Source: Desulfurobacterium sp. TC5-1 (GTDB taxonomy: Bacteria > Aquificota > Aquificia > Desulfurobacteriales > Desulfurobacteriaceae). From it: a stretch of 64,000 nucleotides of DNA. Position numbers and translations under genes: made by a program. The notes below the pieces were generated by a model. That model saw only the letters and a program-made list of their open reading frames with translations. It did not search any database and was not told where the DNA came from. Location: positions 1,171,087-1,235,086 of the forward strand of contig NZ_ATXC01000001.1 in assembly GCF_000421485.1 (NCBI RefSeq), in the 5' to 3' direction. Positions 17,603-26,417 of this stretch are shown in pieces; positions within the stretch are counted from its first letter, which is position 1; every line of letters starts with the position of its first letter.

Positions 17603-18199
17603 ATGGAGACAGTAAAGTTGGAGGCTACCCGCAGAGAAAAGACAGGCAAAGGGGTAGCAAGGAAGTTACGCAGGGAAGGCCTCCTTCCAGCAATTATCTA
17701 CGGCGGAGGGAGACCGGAAGCAACACCAATCGCAATAAAAGCGAGCGACCTGAAAAAACTTAAACACCACTCAGGTCTTATCAACATCAACATCGAGGGT
17801 GACGAAAGGATCTGCATTCTCAAAGAGATTCAGTACAACTACCTCGGCGATGTACCAATCCATGTGGACTTCCATGAAGTAACGTTCGGCGAAACAATCG
17901 TAACGACAGTAGAACTTGAATTTGTAGGAACACCTATTGGCGTTAAAGAAGAAAATGGAGTCCTCGAAATCTTCTTCAGAGAAGTTGAAATTGAAACACT
18001 TCCAAGAAACATTCCAGAAAAACTGGTTATAGATATCTCTAACCTGCACGCAGGCGATGCCCTCCACATCAGCGATATACCTGTCCCTGAAGGTGTAAAG
18101 ATTCTTGAAGACCCGGAAACGGCAGTTGTTGTTGTTTCTGAAACAGAAGAGGTAACACCGGAAGAGGGTGAAGAAGAAACTGAAGAGGCAGCAGAATAA
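17603..18199 (+). CDS. rplY: 50S ribosomal protein L25 (CTC type)
   Basis: Binds 5S rRNA. 198 residues, the long CTC form: L25 domain (METVKLEATRREKTGKG...LLPAIIYGGG), then the beta domain (TVELEFVGTPIGVKEENGVL, ISNLHAGDALHISDIPVPEG) and an acidic tail. ATG 17603 follows CAGGAGGTAAGA; the frame is open upstream but not protein-like. First gene of rplY-pth-rpsF-ssb-rpsR-DUF2232-rplI. Confidence 0.94.
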   Translation: METVKLEATRREKTGKGVARKLRREGLLPAIIYGGGRPEATPIAIKASDLKKLKHHSGLININIEGDERICILKEIQYNYLGDVPIHVDFHEVTFGETIVTTVELEFVGTPIGVKEENGVLEIFFREVEIETLPRNIPEKLVIDISNLHAGDALHISDIPVPEGVKILEDPETAVVVVSETEEVTPEEGEEETEEAAE

Positions 18200-18201
18200 C
18201 G

Positions 18202-18762
18202 ATGATTAGACTCATCGTTGGGCTTGGAAATCCCGGGAAAGAGTACGCATTAACAAGGCACAACATAGGATGGTGGGTGCTCGACCGGGTTGCAGAAAGG
18301 TTCAACGAAGAATTTTCGAGAGAAAAATTTAAAGGTATCGTCGCGGAAATTCCCGGCACACACGGGAAGGTAACGCTCCTAAAGCCGTTAACGTTTATGA
18401 ACAGGAGCGGCGAAAGCGTAATTGAGGCCGCTAAGTTTTACAAGCTCAAGCCGGAAGAGATATTAGTCGTTTCCGACGACTTAGATATGCCTGTCGGAAA
18501 AGTTAGAATGAGACTTAAGGGAAAGCACGGCGGGCATAGAGGTTTAATGTCAATAGAAAAGCACCTTGGAACGGATAACTTTCCAAGGCTAAAGATAGGT
18601 ATCGGAAGACCGGCAAGAAAAGAAGAAGTTGTAAACTATGTACTGCAGCCATTTACTGAAGAGCAACTACCTGTGACTGAACAGGCAGTTGAGAAAGCGG
18701 CAGACTGGATAGCAGAAATTATTGAAGGGAAACCCGCAGAAGCTAAAAGTGCGAGCTTCTAA
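18202..18762 (+). CDS. pth: Peptidyl-tRNA hydrolase
   Basis: Recycles peptidyl-tRNA released from stalled ribosomes. 186 residues with VGLGNPGKEYALTRHNIGWW (catalytic His), PLTFMNRSGESV, VSDDLDMPVGKVRMR and KHGGHRGLMSI, as in bacterial Pth. It starts 2 bp after the rplY stop; the rplY-pth pair is widely conserved. Confidence 0.96.
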   Translation: MIRLIVGLGNPGKEYALTRHNIGWWVLDRVAERFNEEFSREKFKGIVAEIPGTHGKVTLLKPLTFMNRSGESVIEAAKFYKLKPEEILVVSDDLDMPVGKVRMRLKGKHGGHRGLMSIEKHLGTDNFPRLKIGIGRPARKEEVVNYVLQPFTEEQLPVTEQAVEKAADWIAEIIEGKPAEAKSASF

Positions 18763-18781
18763 CCTACAAAGGAGGTAAAGA

Positions 18782-19138
18782 ATGAGAGAATACTACTATG
18801 AAACAGTTTACATACTCAGACCAACTCTTTCAGATGAAGAGATAGAAAAAGCCATAGAGAAGGTAAACAACGCCGTTGAGAAGTACAATGGAAAGGTGCT
18901 TCACATAGATAAGTGGGGCAAGAAGCAGCTTGCATATCCAATCAATGACTACCAAATGGGATACTATGTTCTCATTCACGCTTACACAAATGATAGAAAC
19001 TTCGTGAAGAATCTTGAAAACTTCTTCAGAATAAACGAAGATGTAATAAGATTTCTCTCTTTTAGAATCAAACCTTCAGAAGTAAAAGGACTCAAGAAAG
19101 AAGAAGCTAAATCCGATTCTGAGGCAAACAATGGCTAA
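18782..19138 (+). CDS. rpsF: 30S ribosomal protein S6
   Basis: 118 residues beginning YYYETVYILRPTLSDEEI, with WGKKQLAYPINDYQMGYYVL, typical of S6, and an acidic/lysine-rich tail. It follows AAAGGAGGTAAAGA. The end overlaps ssb by 8 bp, and the conserved rpsF-ssb-rpsR order is intact. Confidence 0.95.
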   Translation: MREYYYETVYILRPTLSDEEIEKAIEKVNNAVEKYNGKVLHIDKWGKKQLAYPINDYQMGYYVLIHAYTNDRNFVKNLENFFRINEDVIRFLSFRIKPSEVKGLKKEEAKSDSEANNG

Positions 19139-19508
19139 TTTAAACAAGGTTTTTCTTGCCGGAAGGCTTACAAGGGATCCGGAGCTCCAGCACACAAACT
19201 CTGGAACACCCTTTACAAGATTCACCATAGCAGTAAACCGCAGCTACAGAGACAGAAACGGCAACTGGCAGGAAGAGACCTCCTTTATTGACATCGTTGT
19301 GTGGGGAGATGCTGCAGACAGGGCCGTAAGCAGATTCAACAAAGGAACGGAAATTTTAGTTGAAGGCAGACTCCGTCAATCCAGCTGGGAAACCGACTCA
19401 GGCGAGAAACGTTCTAAAATTGAAGTTGTTGCAGATAGAGTTCAGCTCCTTAGCCAACCTTCAGGTAAAGGTGAGGAAACAACAGACATAGACGACATTG
19501 AATTTTAA
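19131..19508 (+). CDS. ssb: Single-stranded DNA-binding protein
   Basis: 125 residues: an OB fold with [33 protein letters not shown] and an acidic C-terminal tip ending DIDDIEF, the usual partner-binding tail. It is shorter than E. coli SSB because the linker is short. It overlaps rpsF and lies 11 bp before rpsR. Confidence 0.95.
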   Translation: MANLNKVFLAGRLTRDPELQHTNSGTPFTRFTIAVNRSYRDRNGNWQEETSFIDIVVWGDAADRAVSRFNKGTEILVEGRLRQSSWETDSGEKRSKIEVVADRVQLLSQPSGKGEETTDIDDIEF

Positions 19509-19519
19509 GGAGGTTTAAA

Positions 19520-19753
19520 ATGGCAGAACAAAGAAGATTTATCAGGAGAAGGAAGTACTGTAAATTCTGTGCACAAAAAATTGAACATATAGATTACAAA
19601 AACGTTGAACTTCTCAAACCTTTCATCAGTGAAAGAGGAAGAATTATTCCAAAAAGAATTTCTGGCGTATGTTCAAAGCATCAAAGACAGCTTGCAAAGG
19701 CTGTAAAAAGGGCAAGACACCTCGCACTACTACCATTTGTTAAAGTGGACTGA
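19520..19753 (+). CDS. rpsR: 30S ribosomal protein S18
   Basis: 77 residues with the S18 core ([55 protein letters not shown]). The cysteines CKFC and GVC are of the zinc-binding form. The stop overlaps the ATG of the DUF2232 gene. Confidence 0.96.
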   Translation: MAEQRRFIRRRKYCKFCAQKIEHIDYKNVELLKPFISERGRIIPKRISGVCSKHQRQLAKAVKRARHLALLPFVKVD

Positions 19754-20547
19754 TGAGAAACGTCAGGATATCCTTAATACTTTTTGCTCTTACATGCATA
19801 GCCGGAGTGGCAATGGGCAATGATGTCTTTGCCGCTTTCGGCTGGGGTTTATCACTCTTCATTCCCGTAACCCTGTTCATGGGAATTGAAAGAGAAGGGT
19901 TTGTTTTCCCTGGCATAGCAACTTTAACAGGAATAGGAATAGTCTGGCTAACAGGTGGATGGGAAACGGCTCTGAACGTAGCTGAAATGGTAGTACCCGG
20001 CTATATTACGTGGTTCTTGCTTAAAAAGGACATGAAAGGAGAAAGGCTTTCTCTGCTCCTTACAATGTACTTTTACCTTATCTCCATAGGCGAAGATTTC
20101 TTTTTCGGGCCACCTCAAGACATAGAGCCTATAAAAGCAATAATCCCTTTTAGATGGGGACTCTACTTTTACACTTCGGCACTCTTTGCCGTAATCATAA
20201 TAGGCACGATAGTGCTTGTAGCTAAAAGAGATATTGAGTTTAAACGGATAAACTTTGGTGTAATTCCAGTAATACTGTTCATATTAAGCGGTATAGCAGC
20301 TGTTTTTAAACCGCTTCCCGCCATACAGATAGCTGGAGCAAACGCACTTATAGCAACGTGCGGCTTTTTCCTCATACAGGGATTTGCCGTAGTAGCAGGC
20401 ATAATGGAAAGATGGCGACCTCTAAGCAGAATTATCACCTTTTTTATAGCCATACTTTTCCCGTTAGCAGCACTGGTTATAATAACACTCGCAGGATTGT
20501 TCGACTTCTGGTTTGACTTTAGAAAACTTAAAGGAGGGTTGCAATGA
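19753..20547 (+). CDS. DUF2232 family membrane protein
   Basis: 264 residues with about seven or eight hydrophobic segments. The segments QGFAVVAGIMERWR and GLFDFWFDFRKLKGG at the C terminus are characteristic of DUF2232 (YybS-like) proteins, which are often encoded between rpsR and rplI, as here. Both ends overlap the neighbours by 1-4 bp. Function unknown; the family has been suggested to be transporter-like. Confidence 0.8.
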   Translation: MRNVRISLILFALTCIAGVAMGNDVFAAFGWGLSLFIPVTLFMGIEREGFVFPGIATLTGIGIVWLTGGWETALNVAEMVVPGYITWFLLKKDMKGERLSLLLTMYFYLISIGEDFFFGPPQDIEPIKAIIPFRWGLYFYTSALFAVIIIGTIVLVAKRDIEFKRINFGVIPVILFILSGIAAVFKPLPAIQIAGANALIATCGFFLIQGFAVVAGIMERWRPLSRIITFFIAILFPLAALVIITLAGLFDFWFDFRKLKGGLQ

Positions 20548-21002
20548 AAGTAATCCTGATTCAGGATATGGAAAATCTTGGAAAGGTGGGCGACATTGTT
20601 GAAGTAAAAGACGGGTACGGCAGAAACTACCTTATACCTCAAGGTATCGCCCTTCCTGCCACAGACTCAAATATAAGAAAAGTAAAGAATGAACTTAACG
20701 CGCTCAAGAAAAAGGCTGCCAAGCAGTTAGGGAAATTTAAGGAGCTTGCTGAGAAACTCTCTTCCGTGAGAGTAACGATAAAGCACGAAGCCGGTGAAGA
20801 AGGAAAGCTTTTCGGCTCAGTTACAACATCTCAAATCGAAAAAGCCCTTCACGAAGCTGGATACGAAGACATCGAGAAGAAACAGATTATCCTTGAAAAA
20901 CCGATCAGAGAAACGGGCACCTACGACGTCAAGATCCACCTCTTCCAGGACATCGAAGCCACAATTACCGTTGATGTTGTCCCTCTAAAAAAAGAACAAT
21001 AA
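20544..21002 (+). CDS. rplI: 50S ribosomal protein L9
   Basis: 152 residues with the N-terminal 23S-binding domain (MKVILIQDMENLGKVGDIVE, DGYGRNYLIPQG), a long connecting helix, and the C-terminal domain (EAGEEGKLFGSVTTSQI). It starts inside the DUF2232 stop after GGAGG and ends the rplY operon; a hairpin terminator follows at once. Confidence 0.96.
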   Translation: MKVILIQDMENLGKVGDIVEVKDGYGRNYLIPQGIALPATDSNIRKVKNELNALKKKAAKQLGKFKELAEKLSSVRVTIKHEAGEEGKLFGSVTTSQIEKALHEAGYEDIEKKQIILEKPIRETGTYDVKIHLFQDIEATITVDVVPLKKEQ

Positions 21003-21665
21003 TCACCGGTGGCTGCCCTCCGCAGCCACCTTTCTATAAAACACACACATGGCTTTTAAAGAACAATCCTTGCAGGAAGGTTTCTTCTTACAAAATTCCT
21101 TACACTGCCTGACAATAAGTGCGTGAAATTCCCCAAAAAGCTCTGCATCTGACGGAAGGCAAACTTCAACCATTTCCCTTAAAACATCATAATCAACCTT
21201 TTCAGAGTCAATTTTTCCTAAACGGAAAAGGAGCCTTTTTGTATAAGCATCAACCACAAATATCGGCTTTTTAAACGCATAAAGAATCATTGAATCTGCC
21301 GTCTCTTTCCCAATACCCTTAATGGAAAGCAGTTTTTCTCTTAAGTCATAAAGGGAAAGTCGGGACAGTTTTTCAATCCCACCACCATTGAGAATAAACG
21401 ATGAAAATGCCTTTAACCGTTCTGCCTTCTGGTTATAAAAACCCGCAGGCCTTATAAGCTCTTTCAATCTTCCATCAGACACCTTAATGATAGCTTCCGG
21501 TGATAAAAGATTTTCTTTTTTCAGATTTGCAATAGCTTTCTCAACATTGCTCCATGCAGTATTTTGAGTAAGAATAGCACCAATACAAACTTCAAACTCC
21601 GTATCAGCAGGCCACCAGTACTGCGGTCCAAAACATTTTAAAAGACGGTTAAAGATCTCTCTCAT
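21003..21665 (-). CDS. Endonuclease III-related DNA glycosylase (MagIII/MpgII-like)
   Basis: 220 residues of the HhH-GPD superfamily with catalytic Asp in IFVVDAYTKR and hairpin IKGIGKETADSMILYA. Endonuclease III has Lys two residues after the conserved hairpin Gly (VGRKTAN); here it is Glu, as I recall for H. pylori MagIII, a 3-methyladenine glycosylase. A C-terminal cluster C-X5-C-X2-C-X5-C (FCKKKPSCKDCSLKAMC) probably binds [4Fe-4S]. So alkylated-base excision without lyase activity is the better guess. ATG 21665 after GGGGTGG is chosen over GTG 21674. Confidence 0.8.
   Translation of the reverse strand: MREIFNRLLKCFGPQYWWPADTEFEVCIGAILTQNTAWSNVEKAIANLKKENLLSPEAIIKVSDGRLKELIRPAGFYNQKAERLKAFSSFILNGGGIEKLSRLSLYDLREKLLSIKGIGKETADSMILYAFKKPIFVVDAYTKRLLFRLGKIDSEKVDYDVLREMVEVCLPSDAELFGEFHALIVRQCKEFCKKKPSCKDCSLKAMCVFYRKVAAEGSHR
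21008..21035 (+). terminator. Terminator of the rplI operon
   Basis: GGTGGCTG (21008-21015) and CAGCCACC (21023-21030) form an 8-bp stem with a 7-nt loop, followed by TTTCT. It is embedded in the last codons of the convergent glycosylase gene. Confidence 0.7.
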
Positions 21666-21788
21666 CAAAGCCACCCCTTATTCTCATATTCCAATACCAA
21701 ATTGATTGCTAAAACGACCTTTCTGCCCTAAATTTATACAGAGCGGTTAAGAGCTGTCTGTGTTCATCGCATTCATATTCCGTGTGAA

Positions 21789-21815
21789 GAGCGGGTGCCT
21801 TGCCCGCTCCTTTTT
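21789..21815 (+). terminator. Intrinsic terminator in the rimP-nusA leader
   Basis: GAGCGGG (21789-21795) pairs with CCCGCTC (21803-21809), followed by CTTTTT. It points rightward and lies only 32 bp before rimP, with no rightward gene between it and the rplI terminator. It therefore ends either a short non-coding transcript or an attenuated leader of the rimP-nusA operon. Confidence 0.65.
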
Positions 21816-21846
21816 ATTTGCCCCCAACCAAATTTAGGAGTGAACC

Positions 21847-22338
21847 ATGAATGAGGAAAGAGTATCTAAACTTATAGAAAAAGTAAAAGAACTCTTGCTT
21901 CCAATACTGGAAGAGGGAAACTTTGAATTAGTTGATATAGAGTTTGTTAGAGAACCGATAGGCTGGGTACTGAGAATATACGCCGATAGAGAAAACGGTG
22001 GAATTACCATTTCCGACTGCCAGTGGATAAGCGAAAGGATTGGAACGATACTTGACGTCGAAGACCTGATACACCACCCCTATAACCTTGAGGTATCCTC
22101 ACCGGGCCTTGATAGACCCTTAAAAAAACAGAAAGACTTTGAGAAACAGATTGGAAACGTCGTCAAAATAAAGACGACAGAACCTCTCGATAATCAGAGA
22201 AACTTCAAAGGTGAAATACTCTCTGCAGATGACAAAGGCGTAACCATTCATGATGTATCAAGGAACACCGAAGTAGAAATACCTTTTGAAAAGATCAAGA
22301 CTGCCAAGCTTGATCTTGACTCTCTTTTCAACAAGTGA
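21847..22338 (+). CDS. rimP: Ribosome maturation factor RimP
   Basis: Needed for 30S subunit maturation. 163 residues with the N-terminal domain (LVDIEFVREPIGWVLRIYAD, then ISDCQWISERI), the family signature LEVSSPGLDRPL, and a C-terminal SH3-like domain. It heads rimP-nusA-ylxR. The start follows TTTAGGAGTGAACC. Confidence 0.94.
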   Translation: MNEERVSKLIEKVKELLLPILEEGNFELVDIEFVREPIGWVLRIYADRENGGITISDCQWISERIGTILDVEDLIHHPYNLEVSSPGLDRPLKKQKDFEKQIGNVVKIKTTEPLDNQRNFKGEILSADDKGVTIHDVSRNTEVEIPFEKIKTAKLDLDSLFNK

Positions 22339-22352
22339 ATAAGGAGGAACTA

Positions 22353-23480
22353 ATGGAAAGCCTTGGAAAAACCATAGAGATGCTCTGCAAAGAGAAGGGT
22401 ATATCAAAAGAGGATGTAATAGCAGCCGTTAAAACAGGAATAATAAACGCTGCAAAGAAGGCAGGATACAGAGGCAACCTTGTCGTTAAAATAGACGAGG
22501 ATGGCAAGGATTTTGGCATATATCAGGAAAAAGAGATTGTGGAAAAGGTAGAAAATCCTGATTACCAGATAACACCAGAAGAAGCCGAAGAGATAACGGG
22601 AGAAAAGAAAAGCACAGGCGACAAGGTCTTAGTAGAAATAAAAGCTGAAGAGCTTGGAAGAATAGCAGCAAAGGCAGCTGCACAGGTTATCCATGAAAAG
22701 ATAACAGAGGCAGAGAGAAAGGCACTCTACGACTACTACAAAGAGAAAATCGGCGACATTATCTCCGGAACAGTAAAACAGATAATGAGAAATGGTGACA
22801 TTGTAATAGACCTTGGAAGGGTTATAGGTATTCTTCCCAGGGAAGAACAGATATCAAAAGAGCGTTACCGTTTAGGCGAAAGAGTAAGAGCCTACATATA
22901 TGACATTGTTTTTGACTACAGGCAGTATAAAAAGAGAGGAAAAAGCAGGATAGGTGATTATCCGCCACCCTACGTAATCCTCTCAAGAACACATCCAAAG
23001 TTTCTGAAAAGACTTATGGAAATAGAGATACCTGAAGTGGCAGAAGGGTTAGTAGAGATAAAGGCCGTTGCAAGAGAACCGGGAATAAGGGCAAAAGTTG
23101 CCGTTGACACAAAGGAAGAGCACATAGACCCTGTAGGTGCCTGCATCGGCGTTAAAGGCAGCAGAATTCTGCCGGTCTCAAGAGAACTTTCCGGCGAAAA
23201 GATAGAGATAATCAGGTGGACTGACGACATAGCAGAGCTTGTGGCCAGAGCGCTATCACCGGCGAAGGTTCTCCATGCAGAAAGTTATGAAGATGAGGAT
23301 GGAGAACTTAGAGTAGAAGTCGTAGTACCGGATGACCAGCTCTCACTGGCAATAGGAAAACACGGTGTTAACGCAAGACTTGCCTCAAAACTTGTAGGAC
23401 AGATAGTCGGTATTGACATAATCAAGGAATCTGACTTTAAGAAAATACAGGAGCTTGAATCACTTGAAACAGAAGAGTAA
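22353..23480 (+). CDS. nusA: Transcription termination/antitermination factor NusA
   Basis: 375 residues: N-terminal RNA polymerase-binding domain, S1 domain (about 130-200; GDIISGTVKQIMRNGDIVIDLG), and two KH domains (VDPVGACIGVKGSRI; PDDQLSLAIGKHGVNARLA). There are no C-terminal acidic repeats, as in many non-proteobacteria. ATG 22353 follows AAGGAGG by 5 nt; an upstream GTG at 22335 is inside the rimP end and is not chosen. Confidence 0.95.
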   Translation: MESLGKTIEMLCKEKGISKEDVIAAVKTGIINAAKKAGYRGNLVVKIDEDGKDFGIYQEKEIVEKVENPDYQITPEEAEEITGEKKSTGDKVLVEIKAEELGRIAAKAAAQVIHEKITEAERKALYDYYKEKIGDIISGTVKQIMRNGDIVIDLGRVIGILPREEQISKERYRLGERVRAYIYDIVFDYRQYKKRGKSRIGDYPPPYVILSRTHPKFLKRLMEIEIPEVAEGLVEIKAVAREPGIRAKVAVDTKEEHIDPVGACIGVKGSRILPVSRELSGEKIEIIRWTDDIAELVARALSPAKVLHAESYEDEDGELRVEVVVPDDQLSLAIGKHGVNARLASKLVGQIVGIDIIKESDFKKIQELESLETEE

Positions 23481-23481
23481 G

Positions 23482-24015
23482 ATGCCAGAAAGAACATGTG
23501 CAGGTTGTAGAAAGAAAGGCGAAAAAGAAGAGTTTATACGATTTATAACGTTTGAAGGTAAACCCCTTCCAGATATTAAAGGAACATTACCTGGAAGGGG
23601 TTTTAATGTCTGTCCCGACAGAGAATGTATTAAAAAATTTGTGAAGAAACAGTTCAAGGGAAAGATTGAACCAGAAGAAGTTGCTAAAGAAACGATAAAA
23701 CAGCTAAAAAACTATCTCCTCTCTCTCCTTTCCATGGCCCACAAATCAAGAATAACAATAGTTGGTCAGGATAATATAAAAAAAGCAAAACCCGAAACTG
23801 GCACGCTGTTTATTTCAAGAAACTTAAGCAGAAAAACCGCTGAAAGTCTCAAAAAGTACGGGACAACAGTTATAGACAGTATTTTCACCAGCGGAGAGAT
23901 AGGAAATGCCTTAAAAAAAGAGACAGAAATAGGAGTCGTTTTTGTAGAATCTATAGGGGTTGGCAAAAAAGTGGAAAATATTGCTTCAAAATTAAACAAA
24001 CTCATAAAAGAATAA
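23482..24015 (+). CDS. YlxR (DUF448) domain fused to an L7Ae/L30e-like RNA-binding domain
   Basis: 177 residues. About 1-80 form a YlxR domain (PERTCAGCRKKGEKEEFIRF, LPGRGFNVCPDRECIKK). About 85-177 resemble L7Ae/L30e proteins (SMAHKSRITIVGQDNIKKA, GTLFISRNLSRKT). In Gram-positive nusA operons these are two genes (ylxR, ylxQ); here they are one protein. ATG 23482 is 1 bp after the nusA stop. The usual next gene, infB, is absent from this place. Confidence 0.88.
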   Translation: MPERTCAGCRKKGEKEEFIRFITFEGKPLPDIKGTLPGRGFNVCPDRECIKKFVKKQFKGKIEPEEVAKETIKQLKNYLLSLLSMAHKSRITIVGQDNIKKAKPETGTLFISRNLSRKTAESLKKYGTTVIDSIFTSGEIGNALKKETEIGVVFVESIGVGKKVENIASKLNKLIKE

Positions 24016-24174
24016 AACAATATTAGCATGGAGAAAGTGGAGAGATTTTTTATCCTCATCCAGTCCCCCCTCACATAAATTCTTCCCGATAATTCTCTTC
24101 ACAACTTAAACTCCTTCCACATATCAACTCTTCTGTGATAAACTCAAGTAATAATACTCCTTACGGAGGAAAAG

Positions 24175-25149
24175 GTGAAAAGAGACATCTTGGCTTTCGG
24201 TTCCATCGTCATAGATAACCTGATGATAGTTGATAAATTCGCGGCCCTTAACGAAACAGTACCCGTTAAAAAATACCGCTACACGTACGGAGGTGCCGGG
24301 GCAAATGTCGCCGTTGCAGCAACGAGGCTTGGTGTCAAAAGTGGCCTGTTTGCAGTTTCCGGCTACGATTTCAAAAAGATGAACTACGAAAAGTGTTTAA
24401 CAGAACAAGGGGTTGACGTAAGAGGCGTAATAAGAACTACCGAATTTCCGATGGCGAGAAGTTTTATATTGAGCAAGGAAGAGAGTGAGGATCAAATTCT
24501 CTACTACTACGAAAGCAAAAAAGCGGTGGCAAGACTCCTTTTCCACAACATCCACCTTGCAGAATCACTCGCCAGAGAGTACAGGATACTACACTTTTCG
24601 ACAGGACATTTTGAATTTTACAGGCGATTTTTAAAAAAGTACAAAGGAAAACAGTTAATCAGCTTTGATCCAGGACAGGAAACATTTTCCTACCCATACA
24701 GAGTCATAAGACTCCTGAAATACTGTCATCTCCTCTTCATGAACAACCACGAGGCAAAAAGGATAAAAGAAATTTTAAAACTTAAAAGCATCAGAGAGAT
24801 AAAAGGACCTTCACTGATCTGTATATCTTTAGGCGCACAGGGGTCAATAATTCTATTTAAAGGTCAGGTTTTCAGAATACCTGCCGTTAAATCTTCAAGG
24901 GCTGTTGATCCAACAGGTGCTGGAGATTCACACAGGGCCGGTTTTCTGACAGCTCTCTTAAAAGGCTACGACATAGAAACAGCCGGCAGGATAGCTTCAA
25001 CTGTAGCATCTTTTACTATAGAAGCAGAAGGTGCTCAAACGAGTCTTCCAACGTGGGATAAAGTTGTAAGGAGGTATGAACACTTCTTTAAAGAACCCCT
25101 GCCAGAACCGAGCAAATCGTGGGAAGAAACTCTTAAAAGTTTGAGTTAA
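24175..25149 (+). CDS. PfkB-family carbohydrate/nucleoside kinase
   Basis: 324 residues with the N-terminal motif GGAGANVAVAATRLG and the C-terminal motif DPTGAGDSHRAGFLTALL, whose GAGD Asp is the catalytic base. The start is GTG 24175 after GGAGG. Substrate (sugar or nucleoside) is not deducible. It stands alone, 159 bp after the nusA operon and convergent with the degenerate GGDEF gene. Confidence 0.88.
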   Translation: MKRDILAFGSIVIDNLMIVDKFAALNETVPVKKYRYTYGGAGANVAVAATRLGVKSGLFAVSGYDFKKMNYEKCLTEQGVDVRGVIRTTEFPMARSFILSKEESEDQILYYYESKKAVARLLFHNIHLAESLAREYRILHFSTGHFEFYRRFLKKYKGKQLISFDPGQETFSYPYRVIRLLKYCHLLFMNNHEAKRIKEILKLKSIREIKGPSLICISLGAQGSIILFKGQVFRIPAVKSSRAVDPTGAGDSHRAGFLTALLKGYDIETAGRIASTVASFTIEAEGAQTSLPTWDKVVRRYEHFFKEPLPEPSKSWEETLKSLS

Positions 25150-25150
25150 G

Positions 25151-25723
25151 CTACTCCCGCCCCTCCTTCAATCTTGTCAAAAACTCTTCAACGCTGTCGG
25201 ATGGATCAAGTTCCGTCGTTGAAAGATCCCACCTTATGTTTGATTTAACTTTGTAATCTAACTGTATCTCAAAATTTGAAAGTATCTCTTCAATCCTGGT
25301 TAGAACCTTTACCTTTGATTCAAGGTTTTTATCCAGAATGTAAATAATGCCTATTGAATAATCGTCAAAGAGAAAGAGAGTATCCGTAGGCCTTATGTGA
25401 CTATCAATATAGTTAATAATAATATCCCTGAGTTCCTGATAGTTGCCAAGATGAAACTTAATCCTTATCCCTAAAACCGTCTTATTCCTTTCAAAAGACA
25501 TCCTTTTTATAAGTCTGCTCAGCCGATATTTTATGAACTTTTCCTTGGGAACAACTGTCGAGATATCTATAAGATCCTGATACGATTCAAGGGTTTTGGC
25601 AAGGATTAGAACAGCCTCTTCAAATTCTTCTAACTTTGATATCCCTTCTTTAAATAGTTCCCTCGCCTCCCCTATATACTGCTTCAGAGCATCTGCTTCT
25701 ATCACCATCTCCCCCAAAATCAC
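25151..25723 (-). CDS. Unknown protein resembling a degenerate GGDEF domain
   Basis: 190 residues, soluble. After a helical N-terminal part (about 1-75), the C-terminal part follows the GGDEF fold order: [20 protein letters not shown] (where cyclases have the metal-binding DxDxFK helix), then [21 protein letters not shown], where R-D and 'DDYSI' replace RxxD and GGDEF. Catalytic residues are missing, so it could be a non-enzymatic sensor. GTG 25723 overlaps the tal stop (GTGA); ATG 25708 or GTG 25705 next to GGGGGAG are alternatives. Fold assignment is inference. Confidence 0.5.
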   Translation of the reverse strand: MILGEMVIEADALKQYIGEARELFKEGISKLEEFEEAVLILAKTLESYQDLIDISTVVPKEKFIKYRLSRLIKRMSFERNKTVLGIRIKFHLGNYQELRDIIINYIDSHIRPTDTLFLFDDYSIGIIYILDKNLESKVKVLTRIEEILSNFEIQLDYKVKSNIRWDLSTTELDPSDSVEEFLTRLKEGRE

Positions 25724-26382
25724 TTAAAAATAGATTCTCTGTCAGGTACCTTAGCCCAGTCCTCAAGGAACCTCTCTATCCCTATGTCTGTTAAAGGATG
25801 TTTCGCAAGCTGAGCAATCACTTTAAACGGAATTGTTGCAATATCTGCACCGATGAGAGCAGCTTCAAGGACATGTTTTGGATGCCTGATACTTGCAACG
25901 ATTATTTCTGTCGTAAATCCGTAATTCCCATATATTTCAACAATCTGGGATATCAGTTCCATGCCATCATGCCCGATGTCATCAAGCCTTCCAACAAAAG
26001 GTGAAACATAAGTAGCACCAGCTTTTGCCGCTAAAAGTGCCTGAAGAGGTGAAAAGACAAGCGTAACGTTTGTTTTTATTCCTTCTTCAGATAAAACCTT
26101 AACAGCTTTTAAGCCTTCCGTAGTCATTGGTATTTTAATTACAACATTGTCACCAAGTTTTGCAAGCTGTCTTGCTTCATCAATCATACCTTTTGAATCA
26201 AGACTAACAACTTCAAGGCTCACAGGTCCATCAACAAGCTCAAGAATTTCTCTTGCAACTTCCCTAAAAGGTCTTCCCGTTTTCGAAATCAGCGTTGGAT
26301 TCGTGGTAACACCATCTATAAGACCAAGCTCCACAGCTTCCTTTATTTCCTTAACATCTGCAGTATCAATAAAAAACTTCAT
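25720..26382 (-). CDS. tal: Transaldolase (short, FSA/TalC type)
   Basis: 220 residues of the short transaldolase/fructose-6-phosphate aldolase subgroup. Motifs are [28 protein letters not shown], the Schiff-base Lys in [30 protein letters not shown] and [13 protein letters not shown]. It works in the non-oxidative pentose phosphate pathway. It lies just before the degenerate-GGDEF gene, with GTGA overlap. Confidence 0.93.
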   Translation of the reverse strand: MKFFIDTADVKEIKEAVELGLIDGVTTNPTLISKTGRPFREVAREILELVDGPVSLEVVSLDSKGMIDEARQLAKLGDNVVIKIPMTTEGLKAVKVLSEEGIKTNVTLVFSPLQALLAAKAGATYVSPFVGRLDDIGHDGMELISQIVEIYGNYGFTTEIIVASIRHPKHVLEAALIGADIATIPFKVIAQLAKHPLTDIGIERFLEDWAKVPDRESIFK

Positions 26383-26417
26383 ATGACCTCCCGATTTAAA
26401 GTTGCCGGTGACAAATC

